DNA from: Agromyces sp. H17E-10
Lineage (GTDB): Bacteria > Actinomycetota > Actinomycetes > Actinomycetales > Microbacteriaceae
Assembly (NCBI RefSeq): GCF_022919715.1
Contig: NZ_CP095042.1
Location: 1,364,001-1,428,000, forward strand
DNA length: 64,000 bases
Reading direction: 5' to 3'
The notes under the pieces: model-generated
The model's input: only the letters and a program-made list of their open reading frames with translations
Told to the model about the DNA's origin: nothing
The model's database searches: none
Made by a program: the position numbers and the translations under genes
Part shown: one piece after another, positions 39,232 to 47,541 of the stretch
Layout: each line of letters starts with the position of its first letter
Position numbering within the stretch: the first letter of the stretch is position 1

Positions 39232-40335
39232 TCAGCCCCAGCAGATCTCGCCGGCCTCGGCGGTGTCGATCGAGTCGACGCCGTCCTGGGGGTCGTCGGT
39301 GACGAGCGCGACACCGGTGTTGAAGAAGTCGAGGCCGTCGGTCGTCTCGGGCTTCTCGCCGGTCTTCACGAGGTCGAAGATCGCCTGCACGCCGAGGTCG
39401 GCCATCTTCACGGGGTACTGCTGGCTCGTCGCCCCGATCACGCCGTCGGCGACGTTCTGCACGCCCGCGCAGCCGCCGTCGACCGAGACGACGATGAGGT
39501 CGTCGGTCGCGCCCGCGGCCTTGAACGCCTGGTACGCGCCGTAGGCGGCGGGTTCGTTGATCGTGTAGACGACGTTGATGTCGGGGTTCTTCGAGAGCAG
39601 CGTCTCGGCCGCGGTGCGACCGCCGTCCTCGGCGCCCTGGGATGCCTCGTTGCCGACGATCTCGTACTCGCCGCCCTGGCCGCCGGTGTAGTCGCCGGTC
39701 TTCGCCTCGTCGCCGTTCTTCTCGGCGTCGGCGGTGTCGATGCCCATGCCGTCGAGGAAGCCCTGGTCGCGCGCCCAGTCGACCGAGACGACCTTGTCGT
39801 CGAAGAGGTCGATCATGGCGATCGTCGCCTTCTCGCCGCCGAGCTTCGCGGCGGTCCACTCGCCGATCTCCTGGCCGGCGAGGAAGTTGTCGGTCGCGAA
39901 CGTGATGTCGGCGGCCTCCGGGTCTGCGGGCGGGGTGTCGAGGGCGATGACGTAGAGGCCCGCGTCGCGCGCCTTGACGAGCGCGTCTTCGACGCCGGGG
40001 CCGTTCGGCGTGATCAGGATGCCGGCGTCGCCCTTCGAGATGGCGTTCTCGACCGCCTGGATCTGCGTGTCCTCGTCGCCGTCCTCTTTGCCGGCGGCGA
40101 GCGTCAGGTCGACGCCGAGCTTGTCGGCCGCCTCCTTCGCGCCGTCCTGCATCGCGACGAAGAACGGGTTGGTGGTCGTCTTCACGATGAGCGAGACGCC
40201 GATCTCGTCGTCGGAGCCCGACGCGCTCGAGCCGTTGCCCGACGCGCAGCCCGTGAGGGCGAGTGCGGCCGCCGCGGTGATCGAGATGCCGGCGACGAGA
40301 CGACGGCGGAGCCCGCCGGTTGCTGCGTGATTCAT
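39232..40335 (-). CDS. Sugar-binding lipoprotein of the fructose-type ABC importer
   Basis: A 367-residue periplasmic-binding-protein-1-like receptor. The signal peptide ends in a lipobox LALTGC with lipidated Cys30, and a Ser/Gly/Asp linker follows. The receptor domain shows VKTTTNPFFVAMQDGAKEAA, ILITPNGPGVEDALVKARDAG and VSVDGGCAGVQNVADG, typical of ribose/fructose/galactose receptors. ATG 40335 has GAGGAGA upstream. It is the first gene of the importer operon and diverges from the LacI gene, with a TGACAACGATGTCA operator between them. Fructose is inferred as ligand from the co-regulated GH32 enzyme and PfkB kinase. Confidence 0.9.
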   Translation of the reverse strand: MNHAATGGLRRRLVAGISITAAAALALTGCASGNGSSASGSDDEIGVSLIVKTTTNPFFVAMQDGAKEAADKLGVDLTLAAGKEDGDEDTQIQAVENAISKGDAGILITPNGPGVEDALVKARDAGLYVIALDTPPADPEAADITFATDNFLAGQEIGEWTAAKLGGEKATIAMIDLFDDKVVSVDWARDQGFLDGMGIDTADAEKNGDEAKTGDYTGGQGGEYEIVGNEASQGAEDGGRTAAETLLSKNPDINVVYTINEPAAYGAYQAFKAAGATDDLIVVSVDGGCAGVQNVADGVIGATSQQYPVKMADLGVQAIFDLVKTGEKPETTDGLDFFNTGVALVTDDPQDGVDSIDTAEAGEICWG

Positions 40336-40375
40336 CGATGAATCTCCTCTGGTGTTGGGGGGACCGTTGCCCTCC

Positions 40376-40389
40376 TGACAACGATGTCA
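40376..40389. promoter_or_regulatory. LacI operator, copy 1 (importer promoter)
   Basis: TGACAACGATGTCA is an inverted repeat (TGACA-N4-TGTCA). It lies 41 bases upstream of the sugar-binding protein ATG and downstream of a TTGACT-N18-TAAACC promoter on the minus strand, so binding would block the importer operon. The identical 14-mer recurs at 42679 before the GH32 gene. Confidence 0.65.
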
Positions 40390-40454
40390 ACGGTAGGTTT
40401 AGCCGATGTCGGTGTGTATAGTCAAGTCGAACCCGCACATTCGAGACCAAAAGG

Positions 40455-40468
40455 TGACACCGTTGTCA
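40455..40468. promoter_or_regulatory. LacI operator, copy 2 (lacI start region)
   Basis: TGACACCGTTGTCA shares the TGACA-N4-TGTCA core with copy 1. It overlaps the probable TTG start codon of the LacI gene (40463) and lies downstream of a TATAGT -10 box at 40417-40422. It is well placed for autoregulation. Confidence 0.55.
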
Positions 40469-41509
40469 AACCCTGAGCTTGACGAAGGGCCGCGCGCTCG
40501 GCCCACCATGCGCCACGTCGCCGCGCTGGCGGGCGTCGGCATCAAGACCGTCTCCCGCGTCATCAACGGCGAGCCGAACGTGAGCGCCGCGACCGTCGCG
40601 AAGGTGCGCGAAGCCGCCCGCACGCTCGACTACCAGCCCGACCTGCACGCCGGCAACCTGCGCCGCGCCGACGGGCGCACGCGAACGCTCGGCCTCCTCG
40701 TGGGCAGCGTCGACAACCCGTTCGCCGGTGCCGTGCACCGCGCCGTCGAAGACGCTGCGCTCGGCCGGGGCGTCGCGGTCTTCGCGTCGAGCCTCGACGA
40801 CGACCCCGATCGCGAGCAGGCGACCGTCGATGCCTTCCTCCGTCGCCGGGTCGACGGGCTCATCCTCACGACGGTGTCCGACAGCCAGGCCTATCTCGCG
40901 CCCGAGCAGCGCCGCGGCACCCCCATCGTCTTCGTCGACCGCGAGCCGGCGGGCCTCTCCTCCGACGTCGTCGTGAGCGACAACGCCGACGGCGCCGCGA
41001 CGGCGACCCGCCACCTCATCGAGCACGGGCACCGCCGCATCGCCTACCTCGGCGACCGGGTGCGCATCCAGACCGCGCGCGAACGTCGCCGCGGCTACCT
41101 CGAGGAGCTCGGGCGGGCCGGCGTCGCCACGCGCGACCTCCCGATGATCGACGAACTGCACGACGAGGCATCCGCGCGCGAGGCGACCCTCGCGCTCTTC
41201 GCGCAGCCCGACCCGCCCACCGCGATCTTCTCGAGCCAGAACCTCGTGACCATCGGGGTCATCCGCGCACTGCGCGAGCTCGGGCGGCACCACGACACCG
41301 CGCTCGTCGGGTTCGACGACGTGCCGCTCGCCGACCTGCTCGAGCCCGGCGTCACGGTCGTGGCACAGGACCCGTACGCCATCGGCCGCACCGCCGCCGA
41401 TCGCGTCTTCGCCCGCCTCGACGGCGACGACTCCCCCGCCGCCCGCACCGTCATCGCGACCGAGCTCATCGCGCGCGGCAGCGGCGAGATCCCGCCGAGA
41501 GCGGGCTGA
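40463..41509 (+). CDS. LacI-family repressor of the fructan/fructose locus
   Basis: A 348-residue LacI-type repressor with an N-terminal headpiece (MRHVAALAGVGIKTVSRVINGE) and a sugar-binding core containing LLVGSVDNPFAGAVHRAVED, ILTTVSDSQAYLAPEQ and VGFDDVPLADLLEPG. I chose TTG 40463, because AAAAGG lies 9 bases upstream and the -10 box at 40417 would place the transcript start after the ATG at 40406; GTG 40454 is an alternative. It is divergent from the importer operon and 3 bp from the PfkB kinase gene. Operators of the same design before the importer, before itself and before the GH32 gene make this its regulon. Confidence 0.85.
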   Translation: MSNPELDEGPRARPTMRHVAALAGVGIKTVSRVINGEPNVSAATVAKVREAARTLDYQPDLHAGNLRRADGRTRTLGLLVGSVDNPFAGAVHRAVEDAALGRGVAVFASSLDDDPDREQATVDAFLRRRVDGLILTTVSDSQAYLAPEQRRGTPIVFVDREPAGLSSDVVVSDNADGAATATRHLIEHGHRRIAYLGDRVRIQTARERRRGYLEELGRAGVATRDLPMIDELHDEASAREATLALFAQPDPPTAIFSSQNLVTIGVIRALRELGRHHDTALVGFDDVPLADLLEPGVTVVAQDPYAIGRTAADRVFARLDGDDSPAARTVIATELIARGSGEIPPRAG

Positions 41510-41512
41510 GGC

Positions 41513-42454
41513 GTGGCGCGCATCACCGTCGTCGGCGACGCCCTCATCGACGAGCTGCGCGACCCGAGGGGCTCGCGCGAGTTCGTCGGCGGCGCGGCCC
41601 TGAACGTCGCCGTCGGCCTGTCGTTGCTCGGCGACAACGTGACCCTCGTCGCGATGGTCGGCGACGACGAGGCCGGCGCCCGCATCCGGGCATACCTGCA
41701 CGACTACGGCGTGCGGCTCGTCGCGAGCCCGTCACCGCACGGCACGTCGCGCGCGATCTCCGACCGGTCGGCCGGCGGCGAGCCGCGCTACGAGTTCAAC
41801 GATGCGGCCCGGCGACGCGCCCTGCGTTTCGACGCCGCGACCCGGGCGGCGATCGCCGAGGCCGACCTCGTGGTCGTCAGCTGCTTCCCGTTCGACGACG
41901 CCGAGCAGGTCGCGTCGCTCGTCGCCGCGATCGATCGCCCCGAGCATCGGCTCATCGTCGACGGCAACCCTCGCGCCGGCATGCTGCGCGATCGCGCCGC
42001 GTTCGCCGCCGTGTTCGAGGCGGTCGCCGCACACGCGCTCCTCGTGAAGGTCGGCGACGAAGACGCCGACCTGCTGCTCGGCGCGAGCCTCGACGTCTTC
42101 GTCGACCGGCTGCGCGCCGCGTCGGCCGGTGACCGGGATGCCTCGCGCGTTCGCCCGCTCGCCGTGCTCGCCACCGCGGGCCGAGACGGGGCGACCCTCC
42201 ACCACGGCGACCTTCGCGTGCACGCCGGCATCGTCGCCCTGCCCGGTCCGATCGTCGACACGATGGGCGCCGGCGACGCGACCCTCTCGGCCGTCACGCA
42301 CCACATCGGCGCCCGCGGACTGCCCGGCGACGAGGCATCCTGGTCGGTCGCCCTCGACACGGCGATGACGGTCGCGGCCGCGACCGTGCGCCACGAGGGC
42401 GCACTGCTGCGCACTCCGCACGCGGTCGGTTCCGTCGACTCGTTCGGCAGCTGA
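41513..42454 (+). CDS. PfkB-family carbohydrate kinase, likely fructokinase
   Basis: A 313-residue sugar kinase. The N-terminal VGDALIDELRDP and GGAALNVAVGLSLLG form the sugar-binding part, and the signature DTMGAGDATLS carries the catalytic base Asp255 in the anion hole. GTG 41513 follows the LacI stop by 3 bp (GAGGCGTGG), so the two are co-transcribed. In the context of a fructose importer and a GH32 fructan hydrolase, it should phosphorylate fructose to fructose 6-phosphate with ATP. Another ketose or a ribose-like substrate cannot be ruled out from sequence alone. Confidence 0.88.
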   Translation: MARITVVGDALIDELRDPRGSREFVGGAALNVAVGLSLLGDNVTLVAMVGDDEAGARIRAYLHDYGVRLVASPSPHGTSRAISDRSAGGEPRYEFNDAARRRALRFDAATRAAIAEADLVVVSCFPFDDAEQVASLVAAIDRPEHRLIVDGNPRAGMLRDRAAFAAVFEAVAAHALLVKVGDEDADLLLGASLDVFVDRLRAASAGDRDASRVRPLAVLATAGRDGATLHHGDLRVHAGIVALPGPIVDTMGAGDATLSAVTHHIGARGLPGDEASWSVALDTAMTVAAATVRHEGALLRTPHAVGSVDSFGS

Positions 42455-42500
42455 TTCACGCGGGTGCTGCGCGCGCCCGAGGGATTCCGTTTCGACCGAT

Positions 42501-42533
42501 GTCAGTTCCGCCTCACGATGAGGCGGAACTGGC
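42501..42533. terminator. Terminator hairpin after the kinase gene
   Basis: A perfect 13-bp stem (42503-42515 with 42519-42531), extendable to 15 bp with one wobble, closes a 3-base loop CGA. It starts 47 bases after the kinase stop. The next 100 bases hold further GC palindromes (for example around 42565-42580), but no gene. The symmetry also suits a dispersed palindromic repeat. Confidence 0.65.
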
Positions 42534-42634
42534 ATAGCTCCGACCGGAGCAGTCCGCCCCGCGGCGCGGCGCCGCGCCCACGCGCCGCGGCACAGGACAC
42601 GCCATGCCGTCGACGACACCCGTCGACCCCACGC

Positions 42635-42664
42635 TTGCATTGTCCGGTCGACACTGCGTAGCAT
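42635..42664 (+). promoter_or_regulatory. Likely promoter of the GH32 gene
   Basis: TTGCAT (42635-42640) and TAGCAT (42659-42664) are separated by 18 bases. The LacI operator follows 14 bases downstream, the usual place for repression by blocking. Confidence 0.45.
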
Positions 42665-42678
42665 CGCCGACGTTCGAT

Positions 42679-42692
42679 TGACAACGATGTCA
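42679..42692. promoter_or_regulatory. LacI operator, copy 3 (GH32 promoter)
   Basis: TGACAACGATGTCA is identical over 14 bases to copy 1 at 40376. It overlaps a second small palindrome (GTCACT-CA-AGTGAC, 42690-42703). It lies 41 bases before the GH32 start codon. Confidence 0.65.
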
Positions 42693-42733
42693 CTCAAGTG
42701 ACTCGATGCGCGCAATGAAGGGCGACCACACCG

Positions 42734-45682
42734 ATGACCACGAAATCAAGGCTCCGGCTCGCGGTACTCGCGGCCGTGACCGCGGCCGGCTGCACGCTCG
42801 CAGCAGCGGCTCCGGCACTCGCCGCGGATGCAACCGACCCCGCGACCCAGCAGTACCGGCCGTACCTGCACTTCTCACCCGAACGCAACTGGATGAACGA
42901 CCCCAACGGCATGGTCTACGAGAACGGCACGTGGCACCTGTTCTTCCAGCACAACCCGAGCGGCACCCGCTGGGGCAACATGAGCTGGGGCCATGCCACG
43001 AGCACCGACCTCGTGCACTGGACGGAGCAGCCGCTCGCGATCCCCCAGACCTTCGACGGGTCGGGCACCGCGATCGAGGACATCTTCTCGGGCTCGGTCG
43101 TCGTCGACGATGGCAACACGACCGGCTTCGGCACGATCGAGAACCCGCCGCTCGTCGCGATCTACACGAGCGCCTACACGGGCGCCCACCCCACACACGC
43201 CGGCAAGCAGGCGCAGTCGCTCGCGTACTCGCTCGACCACGGGCAGACCTGGACGAAGTACGAGGGCAACCCGGTCTACGACCGCGACTCGGCGAACTTC
43301 CGCGACCCGAAGGTGTTCCGCTACACGAACCCCGAGTCGGGCGAGTCGTACTGGGTGATGGCCGCCGTCGAGGCGACGAGCTACCAGGTGATCCTCTCCC
43401 GCAGCGACGACCTCAAGTCGTGGACCGAGCTCAGCACCTTCGGCCCCGCGAACGCGACGGGCGGCATCTGGGAGTGCCCCGACCTGTTCCCGCTCGCGGT
43501 CGACGGCGACCCGGCGAACACCAAGTGGGTGCTCGTCGTCAACCTCAACCCGGGTGCACCCAACGGCGGCTCGGGCGGCCAGTACTTCGTCGGCGACTTC
43601 GACGGCACGACCTTCACCTCCGAGAGCACGGTGAGCGCCGACCAGCTGCCCGAGGGCACCGTCTTCGCCGGGTTCGACGACGGCACCTACGACGGCTGGA
43701 CGGTGCGCAACGAGCCGGGCAACTGGAAGAACGGCCCCTGGGGTGACGCCCCGGCGACGGGCAGCCTGCCGGGGCAGAACCCCGTCTCGGGCTTCGCGGG
43801 CGCCGGTCTCGTCAACGGCTTCAACGACGGGGACTGGCCCGTCGGCACGATCGAGTCGCCGACGTTCACGGTCGAGAGCGACTTCGTCAACCTGCTCGTC
43901 GGCGGCGGCAACCACCCGCACGTCGAGGACGCGCAACTCGGCAACGAGCCGCCGGCCGGCCGCACCTTCTTCGACTTCGAGCTGCCCGCCGGCACGACGC
44001 TCGCCGACAGCGGCTGGGCGATCACGGGCGACTTCGCGACCGACCCGGCGCGCAACCCGTCGACCGCGGGTGGCGAGAACTACCTCGGCGAGAAGCGCAT
44101 CAACACCTGGGAGGGCGGGCCGAAGGGCGACGACAACGTCGGCGACCTCACCTCGCCCGCCTTCACGATCGAGCCGGGCGAAGACCACCTGAGCTTCCTG
44201 CTCGGCGGCGGCAAGCGCACCGACGGGTCGCTCGAGGCGCAGCTCCTCGTCGACGGCGAGATCGTCAGGTCGGCGACCGGCCCCGAGGCGGGCGCCCTGA
44301 ACTGGCGCAGTTGGGATGTCTCGGAGTTCGCCGGCCACGACGCGAGGCTGCGCGTGCACGACGCCGCCACCGGCGGCTGGGGGCACCTGACGGCCGACCA
44401 CTTCGTGCTGGGTGCGGAGCCGGCGCTCGTGCGCTCGGACGAGACCACCGTCAACCTGATCGTCGACGGCGAGGTCGTGCGGTCGGCGACCGGCACGAAC
44501 AGCGAGGGCCTCGACTGGCGCAGCTGGGACGTCTCGGAGTTCGCCGGCCGCGAGGCATCCGTTCGCATCGTCGACAACAACCGGTCGGGCTGGGGGCACG
44601 TGCTCGTCGACCAGGTGATGTTCTCGGATGCCGCGGCGACGCCGCGGATCGAGGGGTACGACTGGCTCGACTGGGGTCGCGATTACTACGCGACGGTGTC
44701 GTTCAACGGCGCACCCGACGGCCGCCGCGTGATGCTCGGCTGGATGAACGACTGGGACTACGCGCAGGACATCCCGACCGGCTCGTGGCGCAGCGCCATG
44801 ACGCTGCCGCGCGAGGTCGCGCTCGTCACGACGCCGAAGGGTCCGCGCCTGACGCAGCAGGTCGTGCCCGAGTTCGCCGAGCTCGAGCAGGCCGACCGCG
44901 CGTACGTCGACCCGGCGGGCTCCGCGGGCGGGCGCGCGATCGCCGAAGGCGCCGAGGCGCTGCCGATCTCGGGCGACCGGGTGCGCATCGACGCGGTCAT
45001 CGATCCGGGCGACGCGGATGCCGCGGGGCTGACCGTGCTCGGCGACGACGAGTCGGCGACGCGCATCGGCTACGACACGGCCGCCGGACGGCTCTTCGTC
45101 GACCGGCGCGACTCGGGCGTGACCGACTTCCACCCCGGCTTCGCGTCGCTCGACGACGTCGCCGTGCCGCTCGTCGACGGGCGCATCGCGCTCACCGTCT
45201 GGGTCGACCGCGCCTCGGTCGAGGTGTTCACGGCCGATGGTCGCACGACGATCACCGACCAGGTGTTCCCGAACGCGGGCGCCGATCGCATCGGCCTGTT
45301 CGCCCACGGCGGGGATGCCGCGCTCGAGTCGCTCACCGTGACCCCGCTCAACGGCGCGATGTGGAAGGAGGCGGGCGCCGACGACGCGACCGCCGCACCG
45401 CCGAGTGCGGAGCTCTCGTCGACGTCCGGCCCGAAGTCGGCCGACCGCGACGGCGACTACCTCGTCAAGGTCAAGGTCGGCAAGGGCCAGCCGACGACCG
45501 TCGTGCGGCTCCTCGAAGACGGCGCGGTCATCGGCCGGGTCTACCGCACCGCCGAGAGCGACCGCATGGTGACGTTCCCGATCGAGGATGCCGCGGCCGG
45601 CGACCACCGATACGTCGTCGAGCTCGAGAACTCGGCCGGCGTGACGGCGGGCGGCGAGCTCACGGTGCGCGTCGCCGGATGA
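42734..45682 (+). CDS. Secreted GH32 fructan hydrolase (levanase/inulinase-like)
   Basis: A 982-residue exported glycoside hydrolase that should release fructose from levan, inulin or sucrose. The signal peptide ends at ALA (residue 30). The GH32 triad is intact: nucleophile Asp56 in WMNDPNG, transition-state Asp191 in FRDPKVF and acid/base Glu247 in WECPDLF. A segment of about 325 residues (about 310-635) is inserted in the propeller before GYDWLDWGRDYYATVSF. It holds two tandem units sharing VDGEIVRSATG and WRSWDVSEFAG, and looks like carbohydrate-binding beta-sandwich modules. A GH32 C-terminal sandwich and an Ig-like domain follow. No sorting signal is seen. Regulation is by the TGACAACGATGTCA operator. 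Confidence 0.9.
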   Translation: MTTKSRLRLAVLAAVTAAGCTLAAAAPALAADATDPATQQYRPYLHFSPERNWMNDPNGMVYENGTWHLFFQHNPSGTRWGNMSWGHATSTDLVHWTEQPLAIPQTFDGSGTAIEDIFSGSVVVDDGNTTGFGTIENPPLVAIYTSAYTGAHPTHAGKQAQSLAYSLDHGQTWTKYEGNPVYDRDSANFRDPKVFRYTNPESGESYWVMAAVEATSYQVILSRSDDLKSWTELSTFGPANATGGIWECPDLFPLAVDGDPANTKWVLVVNLNPGAPNGGSGGQYFVGDFDGTTFTSESTVSADQLPEGTVFAGFDDGTYDGWTVRNEPGNWKNGPWGDAPATGSLPGQNPVSGFAGAGLVNGFNDGDWPVGTIESPTFTVESDFVNLLVGGGNHPHVEDAQLGNEPPAGRTFFDFELPAGTTLADSGWAITGDFATDPARNPSTAGGENYLGEKRINTWEGGPKGDDNVGDLTSPAFTIEPGEDHLSFLLGGGKRTDGSLEAQLLVDGEIVRSATGPEAGALNWRSWDVSEFAGHDARLRVHDAATGGWGHLTADHFVLGAEPALVRSDETTVNLIVDGEVVRSATGTNSEGLDWRSWDVSEFAGREASVRIVDNNRSGWGHVLVDQVMFSDAAATPRIEGYDWLDWGRDYYATVSFNGAPDGRRVMLGWMNDWDYAQDIPTGSWRSAMTLPREVALVTTPKGPRLTQQVVPEFAELEQADRAYVDPAGSAGGRAIAEGAEALPISGDRVRIDAVIDPGDADAAGLTVLGDDESATRIGYDTAAGRLFVDRRDSGVTDFHPGFASLDDVAVPLVDGRIALTVWVDRASVEVFTADGRTTITDQVFPNAGADRIGLFAHGGDAALESLTVTPLNGAMWKEAGADDATAAPPSAELSSTSGPKSADRDGDYLVKVKVGKGQPTTVVRLLEDGAVIGRVYRTAESDRMVTFPIEDAAAGDHRYVVELENSAGVTAGGELTVRVAG

Positions 45683-45686
45683 GACC

Positions 45687-45724
45687 GGGTGGGGCGGCCG
45701 TCGTGCTGACCGGGCGCCCCACCC
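45687..45724. terminator. Bidirectional terminator hairpin
   Basis: A perfect 10-bp stem (45687-45696 with 45715-45724) lies between the convergent GH32 and aldo/keto reductase genes, 4 bases after one stop codon and 9 bases from the other. Confidence 0.7.
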
Positions 45725-45733
45725 AACCACCCG

Positions 45734-46774
45734 CTATCGCAGCGACTCCCCCGAGGGTGCCGCGAACTCCTCGAGCGCCGCGACCACGTCGGCCGAGAGC
45801 TCGACCGTGCTCGCGGCGACCGCGTCGTCGACCTGCTCGGGACGCGACGCCCCGACGATCGCCGTGGTCACGGCGGGGTTGTGCAGCACCCAGGCGACCG
45901 CGAGCTTCGGGATCGACAGCCCGGCCTCCTGCGCGATGGCGTCGATGCCGCGGATGCGGCGCAGGTAGTCGTCGGTGAGCGCCGACGCATCGAGGAACCG
46001 GCTGTTCGCGGCGCGCGAGTCGGCGGGCACGCTGCCGTCGAGGTACTTCGCCGTGAGCAGCCCCTGCGCGAGCGGCGAGAAGACCGCGCTGCCGACCTCG
46101 AGCTCGGTGAGCAGGGGGAACAGCTCCGCCTCGGGCGTGCGCTCGAACAACGAGTACTGCGGCTGGTGCAGGAGCATCCGCACCCCTTCGCCGGCGAGAA
46201 GGTCGTACGCCTGACGTGCGAGCGGCGCCGGGTAGTTCGAGATGCCGACGTAGAGGGCCTTGCCGCTGCGCACGATGTCGACGAGCGCCTGCATCGTCTC
46301 CTCGAGCGGGGTCTCGGGGTCGACGCGGTGCGAGTAGAACACGTCGACGTGGTCGGTGCGCATGCGCGTGAGGCTCTGCTCGAGCGAACGCACGAGGTAC
46401 TTGCGCGACCCGCCGTCGCCGAACGGCCCCGGCCACATGTCGTAGCCCGCCTTCGTGGTGACGAAGAGCTCGTCGCGATACCGGCCGAGGTCGCTCTCGA
46501 GCACGTTGCCGAACGTCGTCTCGGCTGAGCCGTAGGGCGGCCCGTAGTTGTTCGCGAGGTCGATGTGCACGACGCCGCGGTCGAACGCGTGCAGCACGAT
46601 GCGCCGCTGGCTCTCGAACGAGCGGTCGCGCCCGAAGTTCTGCCAGAGCCCGAGCGAGACGCGCGGCAGCCGAACACCGCTCGCGCCCGCACGCCGGAAG
46701 GGCACGTCGTCGTAACGGGTCGGTGCCGCCGTGTGGGCGGTCACGAGGCGGGGGTCGTCGGCGGCGATGGGCAT
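45734..46774 (-). CDS. Aldo/keto reductase (YghZ/GPR-like)
   Basis: A 346-residue NADPH-dependent oxidoreductase with the AKR catalytic set: Asp in HIDLANNYG, Tyr in NNYGPPYGSAE, Lys in VTTKAGYDMW and His in FYSHRVDP. The GPPYGSAE loop and AGYDMWPGPFGDGGSRKYL are characteristic of the L-glyceraldehyde-3-phosphate reductase (YghZ) subgroup, which detoxifies aldehydes such as methylglyoxal. I use ATG 46774 because GAGGAG lies 6 bases upstream; an ATG 27 bases earlier is in frame but lacks a site. It seems monocistronic, and no regulatory site was recognised. Confidence 0.88.
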   Translation of the reverse strand: MPIAADDPRLVTAHTAAPTRYDDVPFRRAGASGVRLPRVSLGLWQNFGRDRSFESQRRIVLHAFDRGVVHIDLANNYGPPYGSAETTFGNVLESDLGRYRDELFVTTKAGYDMWPGPFGDGGSRKYLVRSLEQSLTRMRTDHVDVFYSHRVDPETPLEETMQALVDIVRSGKALYVGISNYPAPLARQAYDLLAGEGVRMLLHQPQYSLFERTPEAELFPLLTELEVGSAVFSPLAQGLLTAKYLDGSVPADSRAANSRFLDASALTDDYLRRIRGIDAIAQEAGLSIPKLAVAWVLHNPAVTTAIVGASRPEQVDDAVAASTVELSADVVAALEEFAAPSGESLR

Positions 46775-46841
46775 GGTGCTCCTCGGTCGAAAAGGGGTCA
46801 TCGAAACGCTACTGCCCGTCGGAGCCGTGCCGCGCCCGGGG

Positions 46842-47078
46842 TCACAGGGAGGTCGTGACCCACCAGCCGATGATGAAGAGCCCCATCGCGATGAAGACCA
46901 GGCCGATGACCATGAAGAGGAGCCGGCTCGGGGTGCGCGCCGCCGCGCGGCCCGGGCGCGACTGACGCTCGGCCGCGATGGTCTCGGCGAGCCAGTTGCG
47001 TCGGATCACGAGGGTCGCACCGCCGACGAGGGCGAGCACCGCCCATGCCAGGGCGAAGACGAGGCCGATCTGCACCAC
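46842..47078 (-). CDS. Small two-segment membrane protein
   Basis: A 78-residue protein with two hydrophobic segments (about residues 3-24 and 53-75) separated by a basic loop RRNWLAETIAAERQSRPGR. I recognise no family. It starts at one of two consecutive GTG codons (47078 or 47075). The topology and clean end at LFIIGWWVTTSL support a real gene; codon composition matches the neighbours. It lies between the aldo/keto reductase and NTF2-like genes, with no clear functional link. Confidence 0.55.
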   Translation of the reverse strand: MVQIGLVFALAWAVLALVGGATLVIRRNWLAETIAAERQSRPGRAAARTPSRLLFMVIGLVFIAMGLFIIGWWVTTSL

Positions 47079-47138
47079 GTCAGCCTAATCGAGAGCAGGG
47101 CGATGCCGGGCCGCCGCGGCGGGCATCGCGGAGACCCC

Positions 47139-47468
47139 TCAGCTGATCACGAGGCTCGAGATGCGACCGTCCCGCAGGCTGAACTCCATCGGTCCGGTGC
47201 CGTTGTACCCGTTGCCGCTGACGGAGAGCGTCACGATCCAGCTCTCCTCGGCCTCGCCGGCGACGAACCCGACGAGCTCGAAGTGCGACTGCACGCCGAT
47301 GTTGTCGGTCTCGTCCCACGAACGCACTCCCCGGTGGCCGTGGAACTCGCGTCCCCAGTCGTTCAGGTAGGCGTCGTCGGTGAAGGCGGCGACGAAGGCC
47401 TCGCGATCGCCGCGGTTGGTGGCGTCGATGAACGCCGCGATCGGGGCGGGCAGTGTCTGTTCGGTCAT
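47139..47468 (-). CDS. NTF2-like / SnoaL-fold protein
   Basis: A 109-residue protein of the nuclear-transport-factor-2-like (SnoaL) fold, with the typical N-terminal helix (LPAPIAAFIDATNRGDREAF) and an AAFTDDAYLNDWGREFHG strand-loop. Such proteins are small cone-shaped dimers that act as isomerases, cyclases, dehydratases or ligand binders. ATG 47468 follows GAAGGGAA. It is 73 bp downstream of an SDR gene and likely in one operon with it and a TetR regulator. The reaction is unknown; a dehydrogenase plus NTF2-like pair often acts on a small hydrophobic ketone. Confidence 0.75.
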   Translation of the reverse strand: MTEQTLPAPIAAFIDATNRGDREAFVAAFTDDAYLNDWGREFHGHRGVRSWDETDNIGVQSHFELVGFVAGEAEESWIVTLSVSGNGYNGTGPMEFSLRDGRISSLVIS

Positions 47469-47541
47469 GAGGTCCGGTTCCCTTCTTCTCACTGCTGCGA
47501 CGTGCCGTGTCGTTGGTTCAGGATGCCGCCGCGCACACCCT

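Noticed and set aside
42502..42693. A 63-residue minus-strand frame between the kinase and GH32 genes
   Set aside because: It covers a hairpin and the operator/promoter region and encodes an Arg-rich low-complexity peptide.
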